DNA from: Eubacteriales bacterium
GTDB lineage: Bacteria > Bacillota > Clostridia > Oscillospirales > CAG-382
Direction of reading: 5' to 3'
Length of the DNA: 50,204 nucleotides
Assembly (NCBI GenBank): GCA_028702135.1
Contig: JAQVPJ010000018.1
Coordinates: forward strand, 1-50,204
The stretch's first letter is position 1; each line of letters begins with the position of its first letter. Under the pieces are notes generated by a model, which saw nothing but the letters and a program-made list of their open reading frames with translations, was not told the origin of the DNA and searched no databases. Made by a program: the position numbers and the translations under genes. This document shows, piece after piece, positions 1 to 7,059 of the stretch.

Positions 1-33
1 GTTCTTTTTTATCATGTTGAAAAAAACGTTCAT
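1..33 (-). CDS. 5' end of an unidentified gene leaving the window
   Basis: On the minus strand an ATG at 33 is preceded at a 7-base spacing by AGGAG (bases 41-45), and the eleven codons to the window edge are open and begin MNVFFNMIKK. That is only the start of a possible gene; nothing can be said about its product. It lies downstream of the tRNA-Arg hairpin on the same strand. The support is the ribosome binding site and the open frame alone. Confidence 0.4.
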   Translation of the reverse strand, partial: MNVFFNMIKKN

Positions 34-50
34 ATACAGACTCCTGTTAT

Positions 51-80
51 AAAATGCGCCTCCGTTGACAGAGGCGTTTT
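51..80 (-). terminator. hairpin downstream of tRNA-Arg
   Basis: Read on the minus strand, CGCCTC and GAGGCG form a 6-bp stem with a short loop, followed by GCATTTTAT. It sits just after the tRNA CCA end and is a plausible, rather weak intrinsic terminator. Confidence 0.5.
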
Positions 81-83
81 AGC

Positions 84-158
84 TGGCACTTCCACCGGGA
101 ATCGAACCCGAAACTAGCCCTTAGGAGGGGCTTATTATATCCATTTAACTATGGAAGC
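84..158 (-). tRNA. tRNA-Arg (anticodon CCT)
   Basis: The reverse complement folds as a cloverleaf. The 7-bp acceptor stem is GCTTCCA with TGGAAGT (G.U at the first pair), the T arm contains GGTTCGATTCC, and the anticodon stem AGCCC/GGGCT closes the loop CTCCTAA, giving anticodon CCT (reads AGG). CCA is genome-encoded at bases 84-86. A near-consensus promoter lies upstream at 203-231. Confidence 0.95.
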
Positions 159-202
159 ATATATTCGAATCTCTATTTGACTCTCTTAAAACAAGCTTTG
201 TT

Positions 203-231
203 ATTTTACTATCAAACTCGTTGTTTGTCAA
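203..231 (-). promoter_or_regulatory. sigma-A promoter of tRNA-Arg
   Basis: Minus strand: TTGACA (231-226), a 17-base spacer and TAAAAT (208-203), about 45 bases before the tRNA 5' end. Confidence 0.75.
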
Positions 232-294
232 GACCTTTAGTTTATTTTGCATATAATTATAATGGCAAAATCAAAGCTTTGTGCAATTAGACGG

Positions 295-323
295 TTGCAA
301 AAATATAAATATCGTGATAATAT
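295..323 (+). promoter_or_regulatory. candidate sigma-A promoter of the aspartokinase gene
   Basis: TTGCAA (295-300), a 17-base spacer and TAATAT (318-323), ending about 50 bases before the chosen start. I looked for a lysine riboswitch here and there is no room for one in so short a leader. Confidence 0.5.
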
Positions 324-375
324 ATAAAAAAATACAAATTTATGTAACAAACACTAATCGGGGGATTTGCGGGTT

Positions 376-1704
376 ATGATTTATAACGAAGAAAAGAAGG
401 TCGTAAAGTTCGGGGGCACTTCGCTTTCCTGCGACCGTCAGTTCGTTAAGAGCGCAGGGATTATAAAGGCGGACAAATCGCGTAGATATGTCGTTCCATC
501 CGCACCGGGTAAGAGGTTTCCGGAAGACACCAAAGTCACCGATATGTTGATAAAATGCCACGAGCAATCTGTAAAAAAAGAGGATTATTCAAAGCTTTTT
601 TCCGAGATAAAAAATCGTTTTGATTCAATTATAGATGGTCTTTCGTTAAAGATTTCGCTTGATAAGGAATATATTGTCATCGATGAAAAACTAAAAACAG
701 GCACTACCCTTGATTATGTTGCGAGCAGGGGCGAATATCTTAACGGCAAACTGTTGGCAAACTTTTTGGGATTTGAGTTTATCGATGCTGCGGATGTGAT
801 ATTTTTTGACGGAAGCGGAAACTTCGATATGCAGAAGACTAACATAATAATGTCTAATCGCCTTCAAAAGTTAAATAACGCAGTAATACCCGGCTTTTAC
901 GGCAGTATGCCTGATGGCAGTATAAAAACATTTTCAAGGGGTGGCTCCGATGTTACCGGAGCGATTGTTGCACGCGCGGTAATGGCGGATGTTTATGAGA
1001 ACTGGACTGATGTATCAGGGTTTCTGATGTGCGATCCCAAAATAGTTCGGAATCCACGTCCTATTAAGGTAATCACGTACAGGGAGCTGCGTGAGCTTTC
1101 TTATATGGGCGCATCTGTATTGCATGAGGATAGTATTTTCCCGGTTAAGCTTGCCGGAATCCCCATTAATATCAGGAATACTAACAACCCCGCAGATATG
1201 GGAACGATGATTGTCCCGTCAGCAGAAGAGTATCAAAACAAGGATATTGTTACCGGAATAGCAGGCAAAAAAGGTTTCGCAGTTATACGTATAGAAAAGG
1301 ATATGATGAACCAGGAAAAAGGTTTTGGTATGCGAGTTCTGAAGGTTTTTGCTGATTTGGGTTTATCCTTCGAGCATCTTCCGTCCGGAATTGACACTAT
1401 GTGTGTTGTTATCAGCCAGAACGAGATAAAGGGAATCGAACGTGAAATTCTTGAGAATATTACAAAAGAAGTAAGTCCCGACAATATTGAGATAGAGACA
1501 AATCTCGGACTTATCGCAGTTGTGGGCAGGGGAATGATAAATGCTCCCGGAACAGCGTTCAGGATTTTTAAAGCGGTTGCAGCCGAAAATATCAACATAC
1601 GAATGATAGATCAGGGCAGCAGCGAGCTTAATATTATTATCGGTGTTGACGAAAAAGAGTTCGACAGAACCATTGAACTGATATATAACGAGTTCTGCAT
1701 ATAA
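376..1704 (+). CDS. lysC: aspartate kinase
   Basis: Aspartokinase phosphorylates aspartate, the first step toward lysine/diaminopimelate, threonine and methionine. The 442-residue product begins with the kinase signature KFGGTS near residues 11-16 and has a FSRGGSD nucleotide/substrate segment near residue 190. The last ~150 residues look like the tandem ACT domains that sense end products (family knowledge). ATG 376 is preferred over an in-frame TTG at 367 because the GGGGGA at about 359-364 is then properly spaced. It is monocistronic, with its own promoter-like sequence and a hairpin after the stop. Its product aspartyl-phosphate leads to aspartate semialdehyde, which is also the co-substrate of the carboxynorspermidine route encoded at 27.7-30.1 kb. 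The feedback-sensitivity class cannot be read from sequence alone. Confidence 0.93.
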   Translation: MIYNEEKKVVKFGGTSLSCDRQFVKSAGIIKADKSRRYVVPSAPGKRFPEDTKVTDMLIKCHEQSVKKEDYSKLFSEIKNRFDSIIDGLSLKISLDKEYIVIDEKLKTGTTLDYVASRGEYLNGKLLANFLGFEFIDAADVIFFDGSGNFDMQKTNIIMSNRLQKLNNAVIPGFYGSMPDGSIKTFSRGGSDVTGAIVARAVMADVYENWTDVSGFLMCDPKIVRNPRPIKVITYRELRELSYMGASVLHEDSIFPVKLAGIPINIRNTNNPADMGTMIVPSAEEYQNKDIVTGIAGKKGFAVIRIEKDMMNQEKGFGMRVLKVFADLGLSFEHLPSGIDTMCVVISQNEIKGIEREILENITKEVSPDNIEIETNLGLIAVVGRGMINAPGTAFRIFKAVAAENINIRMIDQGSSELNIIIGVDEKEFDRTIELIYNEFCI

Positions 1705-1727
1705 TATGTAATATCATCAATTTTCAG

Positions 1728-1764
1728 GAAGAATAAACCCTATAATGGGTGTTTATTCTTCTTT
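1728..1764 (+). terminator. hairpin terminator after lysC
   Basis: A long inverted repeat (GAAGAATAAA-CCC with GGG-TG-TTTATTCTTC) ends in a short CTTTC tract, 24 bases after the lysC stop. The T run is weak, so it may also protect the mRNA 3' end. Confidence 0.6.
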
Positions 1765-1797
1765 CGGTATAAAATAAACTTTTTGGGAGGGATCCGG

Positions 1798-2430
1798 TTG
1801 AACGAGTATAAAACCGTAAAGGAATACGCTTCGGAGACTATAACAGAGCGGAAAAGCGAGTTTATCGGTTTCATCTCTCCAGTGTCAAGCGAGGAGGATG
1901 CGCTCGCTTTTATTTCCGAAATTAAGAAAAAGCATACAGCGGCAAGACATGCCGTTTATGCTTACATTTTACGGGAAAACAATATAGCGCGTTTTACCGA
2001 TGACGGTGAGCCGCACGGAACCGCCGGTCTGCCTATTCTTGAGCTGCTGCGAAAGGAGAACCTTACCGATGTGGCGGTTGTGGTTATCCGCTATTTTGGA
2101 GGAATTCTGCTCGGTACGGGCGGTCTTTTAAGAGCATATACTTCAACAGTTAAAGCTGCGCTTGACAAAGCGCAGACTGTTATTCTTAAAAAGTTGACAA
2201 CCTTTAGCGTAACAACCTCGTATTCCGATTACAAAAAAGTTGAATTTGTACTTAAAAACGAACAGGTTGTATTCGATAAGACCGATTACGGTACTGATGT
2301 TACGATTAATCTTGCAGTACCTACTGAGGAAATTGAGACTGTGTTAAAATCACTCCGTGATATTACGGGGGGAAAAGCGGAAATCACAATAACAGGCGAG
2401 AGATACGGGAGTGTTCCCGATATATCGTAA
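1798..2430 (+). CDS. YigZ/IMPACT family protein
   Basis: The 210-residue product matches the UPF0029/IMPACT family. It has an N-terminal domain with the segment ERKSEFIGF, the characteristic ARHAVYAY and DDGEPHGTAGLP motifs near residues 55-85 and the RYFGGILLGTGGLLRAY motif near residue 105. A smaller C-terminal ferredoxin-like domain (DUF1949) follows. The bacterial family is thought to act on or near ribosomes, but its biochemical role is not settled. The start is taken as TTG 1798 because GGGAGG (1785-1790) lies 7 bases upstream; the upstream in-frame TTG at 1783 would overlap that site. Confidence 0.9.
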   Translation: MNEYKTVKEYASETITERKSEFIGFISPVSSEEDALAFISEIKKKHTAARHAVYAYILRENNIARFTDDGEPHGTAGLPILELLRKENLTDVAVVVIRYFGGILLGTGGLLRAYTSTVKAALDKAQTVILKKLTTFSVTTSYSDYKKVEFVLKNEQVVFDKTDYGTDVTINLAVPTEEIETVLKSLRDITGGKAEITITGERYGSVPDIS

Positions 2431-2518
2431 AAACGATAAAAGACAACAAATAATTCTTTCGGGCATATTATTATATAGGCACTATATTATAGACATTATA
2501 TTTGGAGGAACCGAAAGA

Positions 2519-3013
2519 ATGAGCAGATATGTACCCGTAGAGGGAATTGTGACCGATATAGAGCCTGTCCATACAGGCGACGGGCGAAATGAGGATTGCT
2601 GTACATTAATATTTACGGTCAGAACAGAAAACAGAAATGTTGTGAATTTTATCATTGATAATAATACATATTTTATAGACCATGTGAGTATAAAACTTGG
2701 GGATAGCATTGTCGCTTTTTATGATTCGACTTTATTTACGATATTGATTTATCCTCCGCAGTATAAGGCGATAGTAGTTATGCGACTTACCAGAAACTGC
2801 TCTGTAAAGGTTATCGATATAGGACCCGGGCTCGTAAGCACCGACGGTTCTGTGCGCCTTGACATATCGGAAAAAACAAAAATAATTACAAGGAATAGTC
2901 AGATTTTTCCCTGCGATATTGAGAATCACACAGCAGCGATCGTATATACAAAATCCACAAGGAGTTACCCCGCGATAATAATGCCCAACGAGATAATTAT
3001 ATTATGTAATTGA
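2519..3013 (+). CDS. uncharacterised protein, probably beta-rich
   Basis: A 164-residue protein I cannot assign. ATG 2519 follows GGAGG at a good distance; the open frame continues upstream into the YigZ gene but without support. The protein has no signal peptide or membrane helix. It alternates short hydrophobic strands with charged turns, including VEGIVTDIEP near the N-terminus, FYDSTLF and LIYPPQY in the middle and TKSTRSYPAIIMPNEIIIL at the end. This pattern resembles a small beta-barrel domain I associate loosely with hypothetical clostridial proteins; that is memory rather than proof. Its stop is 2 bases from the end of the convergent VanZ-like gene. Confidence 0.75.
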   Translation: MSRYVPVEGIVTDIEPVHTGDGRNEDCCTLIFTVRTENRNVVNFIIDNNTYFIDHVSIKLGDSIVAFYDSTLFTILIYPPQYKAIVVMRLTRNCSVKVIDIGPGLVSTDGSVRLDISEKTKIITRNSQIFPCDIENHTAAIVYTKSTRSYPAIIMPNEIIILCN

Positions 3014-3014
3014 T

Positions 3015-3590
3015 TCAAACGGGAAAGATATGCAACTTAAACTTCTCAGCATAATTCGGGTTAATTTTTTGCGAGAGTACATATAAAAGGTAACCTAAAG
3101 CAGCGCCGAGAGTATTGAGAATCAAATCGTCGATATCTGAAGACCTTCCGATAAAAAACTGAGTTGTTTCTATAAACAATGAAGTACAGAAGCCTGTCAT
3201 TATTGCATTTGCCGGTGTAAAACCATGCCATAACAGGGCAGGACAGTAGCCGAACGGAATAAACATAACAATGTTACCGACAATATTAATCAGGAGCATG
3301 TTAAAATCCCCCGAAGCAAACTGTTGAATTATCGTGTGAAATGGTATAATGTTTAATTTATAAATATCGTTAATCAAAAGCTTCCCCGAATCAGAGCTCG
3401 GAAGCACAGTGAGGGATGCAAGACCGCTTATAAACGCCGCAAACAGCAGGAATACCACTTCATGCTTGAAATTTATTTTTTTAATAATATTTTTACGCCT
3501 TAAAATGATGAAGCGGATTATTAAAAACGCCGGGATTATCATCAGCATATAAGGGATCATAGTCATCAGGAATTGCAGAATGTTTGCCAT
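3015..3590 (-). CDS. VanZ-like family membrane protein
   Basis: The 191-residue integral membrane protein has about five hydrophobic helices. It carries the VanZ-family core: a NIVGNIVMFIPFGY-type segment near residues 100-115, then FIETTQFFIGRSSDIDDLILNTLGAALGY, whose Glu, Gln and paired Asp-Asp are the conserved residues of the family. VanZ was named for low-level teicoplanin resistance, but most family members have no proven function. AGAGGTGA precedes the ATG, and a near-consensus promoter lies at 3610-3638. It is monocistronic and convergent with the preceding gene. Confidence 0.88.
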   Translation of the reverse strand: MANILQFLMTMIPYMLMIIPAFLIIRFIILRRKNIIKKINFKHEVVFLLFAAFISGLASLTVLPSSDSGKLLINDIYKLNIIPFHTIIQQFASGDFNMLLINIVGNIVMFIPFGYCPALLWHGFTPANAIMTGFCTSLFIETTQFFIGRSSDIDDLILNTLGAALGYLLYVLSQKINPNYAEKFKLHIFPV

Positions 3591-3609
3591 TCATATCACC
3601 TCTATGAAT

Positions 3610-3638
3610 ATTATATAACAGAATTAACAAAATTGCAA
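3610..3638 (-). promoter_or_regulatory. sigma-A promoter of the VanZ-like gene
   Basis: Minus strand: TTGCAA (3638-3633), a 17-base spacer and TATAAT (3615-3610), about 20 bases before the start codon. Confidence 0.7.
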
Positions 3639-3691
3639 CATAAATAACGTAAATGTTTTTATGATATTCCAAAAAAATGAGTAAAATAAAT

Positions 3692-3727
3692 AAAAATGCT
3701 ACCGCAATGAATTACGGCAGCATTTTT
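3692..3727 (-). terminator. intrinsic terminator of the 3741-4445 gene
   Basis: AAAAATGCT-x-CCG pairs with CGG-x-AGCATTTTT around an A/T-rich loop, giving a strong stem with T runs readable on either strand. It is just after the stop of the minus-strand gene. Confidence 0.75.
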
Positions 3728-3740
3728 TATTTTTTATGTC

Positions 3741-4445
3741 TTAATCCCAGAGATCAACTGTAACGATGTTGTTTACTGTAAAATTTTCGAGCAGGACTGT
3801 CCTGTCGATATTATCGGTTTCCTTGTAACGCTCTGCGTTATCAGCAAAATAATCTGCGTCGATATCTAACTGTAACCCGTTTTCAACAGAGGTTATTTTG
3901 ATAACAATTCTTATTTTTGTTATATAGTACCAGTTTTTATTATTGTAATTGAACCTTATGTGAAGGTCATCCTTCATATGCCTGACACTGTTCAAGCCGG
4001 TAAGTGAATAAAGTTCTTCTTTGTCAAGCATAAAGTCAAGCGAATAAATTCCCTTCTCTCCGCCCTTGGCGGCAAAAGAGGCAAGTCCTATATTGATTGC
4101 CGAATTTTCATCGCTGTCATTAAACTCAATTTTTTCAAGCGTTGTTGAAGATATTTCATCTACCGGCATTATGTTCTCATCACCGTCGTTGAATTTTACC
4201 GTAGCCGATGATGGTATAATCACCTTGTCGTTAACGTATATAGCAATTTCACCGGAAATTCTGTCACCGTCAAATATTCTGACGCCGATAAATGAGAACA
4301 CTCCGTAAAGATAAAGAATAACAGCAAGCAGAACAGGTCCTACTGTGAATACCACTATCATGCTTATTTTCTCAGCTTTTGTTTTCTTCTTTGGTGCGGA
4401 TATTACCGTTATAGGTTTTTCTTCAGTTGTTGATTTTTCTTTCAT
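3741..4445 (-). CDS. single-pass membrane-anchored protein of unknown function
   Basis: 234 residues. The N-terminus is short, cytoplasmic and lysine-rich (a KKKTKAEK segment near residue 20), followed by one hydrophobic helix at about residues 28-53, and the rest is predicted to be extracytoplasmic. The outer part holds about 180 residues of mixed polar and beta-like sequence, with repeated NDSDEN/NDGDEN acidic segments and no cysteines or recognised catalytic motif. It has its own promoter (4499-4527) and terminator and so appears to be a monocistronic gene. I do not recognise a family. Confidence 0.8.
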   Translation of the reverse strand: MKEKSTTEEKPITVISAPKKKTKAEKISMIVVFTVGPVLLAVILYLYGVFSFIGVRIFDGDRISGEIAIYVNDKVIIPSSATVKFNDGDENIMPVDEISSTTLEKIEFNDSDENSAINIGLASFAAKGGEKGIYSLDFMLDKEELYSLTGLNSVRHMKDDLHIRFNYNNKNWYYITKIRIVIKITSVENGLQLDIDADYFADNAERYKETDNIDRTVLLENFTVNNIVTVDLWD

Positions 4446-4498
4446 TGTTTTTCTCCTGTTTGAAGAACCTTCTGATAAGTGTTTTTTAAAGCAGGATT

Positions 4499-4527
4499 AT
4501 TATATATTATAAATACCGTTTTGTCAA
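4499..4527 (-). promoter_or_regulatory. sigma-A promoter of the 3741-4445 gene
   Basis: Minus strand: TTGACA (4527-4522), a 17-base spacer and TATAAT (4504-4499): full consensus in both hexamers. Confidence 0.8.
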
Positions 4528-4542
4528 TTCTGCGATATTAAA

Positions 4543-5235
4543 TCAAGCATTTCGACAAAACAGTTCTGCTTTTCCTTCTTTGACGGCGGTAATAAAATCA
4601 TTGATGTTGTTCAGTTTTCTGTCAAAAACCATACCTGCGAGTTTTTTTTGGTCAAATCCTAAATGATTATCGGTTCCGTATGTATAAAAAAGAGAGTAAT
4701 TCTGTGCAAATTCTGCCGCTCTGTCGTTCTCGAACTCTGTCCTGTTCGCATTGAGTACTTCTGTCGCATCGACTTTCGACGGTAAAAGGCGTATCATCTC
4801 GATATACGCCGCCTCGCGATATGGATGAGCGTGTGAAACAAAACCGCCATTATTTCTTATAAAATCCAAATATTCGGGCAGTCTCATTTCCGAAATTTCC
4901 GGATGTTCTGCAAGCCATGATGCATTAAGCCCGTATGTGAGAAAATCGGTTCCGCTAAGCGGGTAACGAGTGTATTCCCATCCAAAAAATACCTGCAAGC
5001 CAATTTCTTCACCGATTTTCAACGCTTTTTCGTATCCGGTGCATAACTTTTCTACCGATTCTTCCCAATCCTTGGCGGAAAGCATATTTTTATCCCCGAC
5101 GACGAAATGGTCGGTTATAATAATTCCTGTAAAACCGACGCTCTTATAAAATCTGACAATGTCCTCTGCGCTCGCTCTTGCACAAGAGCTGACCTCGCTT
5201 GTATGAACGTGCGTATCATATATAAATCGCTTCAT
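4543..5235 (-). CDS. PHP-domain metal-dependent phosphoesterase-like protein
   Basis: The 230-residue soluble protein starts with the PHP motif I metal ligands (D7-T-H9-V-H11). It continues with ITDH near residue 41, the VSHAHPYRE segment (about residue 135) and TDNHLG (about residue 190), which together match the polymerase-and-histidinol-phosphatase fold. Such enzymes hydrolyse phosphoester bonds with two or three metal ions. Stand-alone members act on histidinol phosphate, 3'-5' bisnucleotides or short RNA, and the sequence does not choose between them. It has a separate promoter at 5263-5291. Confidence 0.87.
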   Translation of the reverse strand: MKRFIYDTHVHTSEVSSCARASAEDIVRFYKSVGFTGIIITDHFVVGDKNMLSAKDWEESVEKLCTGYEKALKIGEEIGLQVFFGWEYTRYPLSGTDFLTYGLNASWLAEHPEISEMRLPEYLDFIRNNGGFVSHAHPYREAAYIEMIRLLPSKVDATEVLNANRTEFENDRAAEFAQNYSLFYTYGTDNHLGFDQKKLAGMVFDRKLNNINDFITAVKEGKAELFCRNA

Positions 5236-5262
5236 TTTAATATCCTTTATAGTATTTTTCCC

Positions 5263-5291
5263 ATTTTAGCATTTAAAATTTAAATTCTCAA
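5263..5291 (-). promoter_or_regulatory. candidate sigma-A promoter of the PHP gene
   Basis: Minus strand: TTGAGA (5291-5286), a 17-base spacer and TAAAAT (5268-5263), about 27 bases before the ATG. The surrounding DNA is very A/T-rich, so a chance match is possible. Confidence 0.5.
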
Positions 5292-5329
5292 TATATATAT
5301 TTTAAATATTATAGTTTGAACAAAAAGCT

Positions 5330-6586
5330 TTATGGTTCCGCAAGCCTTGTAACAGCTACGTAAATATTGGATATCGAGTACCATGTCGCAAAATCCACAA
5401 CACCTGTCTGAGGCAGATTAAATATTCGTTGGAAGGTAGTGACTGCCGTTCTCGTATTCGGTCCGAAAATGCCGTCTACAGCCAGTTTGGGTATCGCAGG
5501 ATAATTGTTTGAAATAGCGTTGAGCTGTTCCTGGATTGTTCTCACACCAGCACCCGTGGAACCTGTCTGCAGTGATGTTCCGGGAAATGATGACGGTACT
5601 CCCGAAACTTTGTTTGCCTGCATAAGAAAGATATCCTGACCATAATAATTTTTGAGTATATTGATAGCAGAATATCCCTGAGTACCTAAATTTTTTGAAC
5701 CCCATTGAGACATCCAATCAGGGCAGCTCGTCCTTGAACCGTCGCAATACTGTGTTAAAAGTGGCTGTCGGATATTCGGTCTTGTTATGAACGTGGTGAA
5801 CAGTTCATCAACAATAACCGATATTTCGTCGTATATATTTCTGCCGTAAACAAAAGCCTGATCATATGCGGTGGAATTCGTTATGGTAAAACCGAAACCC
5901 TTACCCCTGTACCACTCTGTATATATGCGGTTAAGCGTAAAGGATAATATGGCAAGTACATTTGCTTTAATGGTTTCTTGCGGCCAGGTCGAATAAATCT
6001 CACAGCTTGCAACATTTTTTATGTAATTTCTAAAGGGTACCCATACATTTCGAGCACTTGTATCCGTTGGTATTCCCTCATGTACTATAACGAATTCGGG
6101 GACCACGGGATCCGGCAAAACGACAAATCCGAGTGAAGGAGGCAAAGGCTTTACCGGATCTTCAGGATTTTTTGGCGGAAACACACCGTAAAGAGTATGA
6201 TCCTCGACAAATATATCCTGTACTTGAGGAATTTCGGGAATTTCCGGTCTGATTTGCACACTCTGTAAAGCGGTGGTATTCGGTAAGATTTGAGCATTTT
6301 CAATGACAACCGGCTGATAACCCTCTAAGTTTACATCGATATTGTAAACCGCATATGGCTTCTGTTCCCCAGGACTCAATGATAAATCAACCGGTGGTGC
6401 CGCAAGTTCTATTACCGGAGTACGCCCGTTTTCATCTGTAATGAGTTCCTCAATTACATTTTGTTCTCCCAAGGAGTCAACGGTGATAACACGTACGATC
6501 GCACCCTGCGCCGGTCTGCCGATATCAATATCATAAACGGTAGTTTCCAACCGTCCGGTTGATGTTGCTTGTAAATTATTGTTCAA
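5330..6586 (-). CDS. sleC: spore cortex-lytic enzyme SleC (pre-pro-enzyme)
   Basis: SleC is the clostridial cortex hydrolase, a lytic transglycosylase stored in the spore as an inactive zymogen and activated during germination by Csp subtilases. The 418-residue product has an N-terminal pre-pro region with a transthyretin-like beta fold (about residues 10-110, with LETTVYDIDIGRPAQGA). A SpoIID-like catalytic domain follows, in which CEIYSTW places the probable catalytic Glu at residue 196, followed by an ETIKANVLAIL helix. The last ~75 residues are a peptidoglycan-binding-1 domain (VDGIFGPNTRTAVTTFQ). TTG 6586 is preferred because GGAG at 6600-6597 precedes it and because the pre-pro region then starts as expected; ATG 6637 is an alternative. 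It is divergent from the csp gene cluster, which supports the assignment. Confidence 0.85.
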   Translation of the reverse strand: MNNNLQATSTGRLETTVYDIDIGRPAQGAIVRVITVDSLGEQNVIEELITDENGRTPVIELAAPPVDLSLSPGEQKPYAVYNIDVNLEGYQPVVIENAQILPNTTALQSVQIRPEIPEIPQVQDIFVEDHTLYGVFPPKNPEDPVKPLPPSLGFVVLPDPVVPEFVIVHEGIPTDTSARNVWVPFRNYIKNVASCEIYSTWPQETIKANVLAILSFTLNRIYTEWYRGKGFGFTITNSTAYDQAFVYGRNIYDEISVIVDELFTTFITRPNIRQPLLTQYCDGSRTSCPDWMSQWGSKNLGTQGYSAINILKNYYGQDIFLMQANKVSGVPSSFPGTSLQTGSTGAGVRTIQEQLNAISNNYPAIPKLAVDGIFGPNTRTAVTTFQRIFNLPQTGVVDFATWYSISNIYVAVTRLAEP

Positions 6587-6689
6587 AATAGCATTTCTCC
6601 TTTTATCGTGTTTATTAAAGTATATTTTTGTTTGCATAAGTTTGATACCCTTAAAGATATTTGTAAAAATAAATAATAACAACAAAATA

Positions 6690-6725
6690 AGAATGCCAAA
6701 AAGATATACGAATTACATATAATAT
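6690..6725. promoter_or_regulatory. divergent sleC/csp control region, possibly sporulation sigma
   Basis: The ~170-base gap between sleC and the csp operon lacks the clear sigma-A promoters found elsewhere in the window. On the plus strand CATATAATA (6716-6724) fits the CATA...TA form of mother-cell sporulation -10 elements, and GAATG (6691-6695) resembles a forespore -35, though the spacing is not ideal for either. On the minus strand, CATTCTTA over the same GAATG is a possible counterpart. This is suggestive only. Confidence 0.3.
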
Positions 6726-6755
6726 ATAATAATAACTATATTCGGGGTGAATAGT

Positions 6756-7046
6756 GTGATTAGCAGATTCAACAAAAAAAAAGCCGGCGGAGCCGTGCCG
6801 ACAACTAAACCGCCAACTGTTATTCCCGTGTTTTGCGAAAATGGCATTAACAAAGGCGGGGATTATACATACGATATGTTCGTTCCGCTTCTAAATACAT
6901 TTATTTATGTATGGCTTAAAAACGGAGATTCTTTTTGGATGTATCCCGTGAAAACAACCATGGATTTACTTTGCGGATATACACACGCTGAAGATAAATG
7001 GCAGCCTATCTGTTTCGGATTTCCGTTGATTAAAAGCTTCTATTAG
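6756..7046 (+). CDS. small protein of unknown function, first gene of the csp operon
   Basis: A 96-residue protein starting at GTG 6756, preceded by GGGGTGA; an in-frame GTG at 6747 lies within that site. The N-terminus is basic (RFNKKKAGG) and proline/threonine-rich, and the remainder is aromatic-rich with several Trp, Tyr and Phe residues and three cysteines. There is no signal peptide, membrane helix or recognised domain. It ends 13 bases before the first Csp protease, so co-transcription and a role in spores are likely inferences. Confidence 0.65.
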   Translation: MISRFNKKKAGGAVPTTKPPTVIPVFCENGINKGGDYTYDMFVPLLNTFIYVWLKNGDSFWMYPVKTTMDLLCGYTHAEDKWQPICFGFPLIKSFY

Positions 7047-7059
7047 GAAGGTTGCGCAA

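Noticed and set aside
241-375. Lysine riboswitch upstream of lysC
   Set aside because: The leader after the likely promoter is only about 50 bases, too short, and no typical motif is seen.
2411-2518. Longer start for the 164-residue unknown protein
   Set aside because: It overlaps the end of the YigZ gene and has no ribosome binding site, whereas ATG 2519 follows GGAGG.
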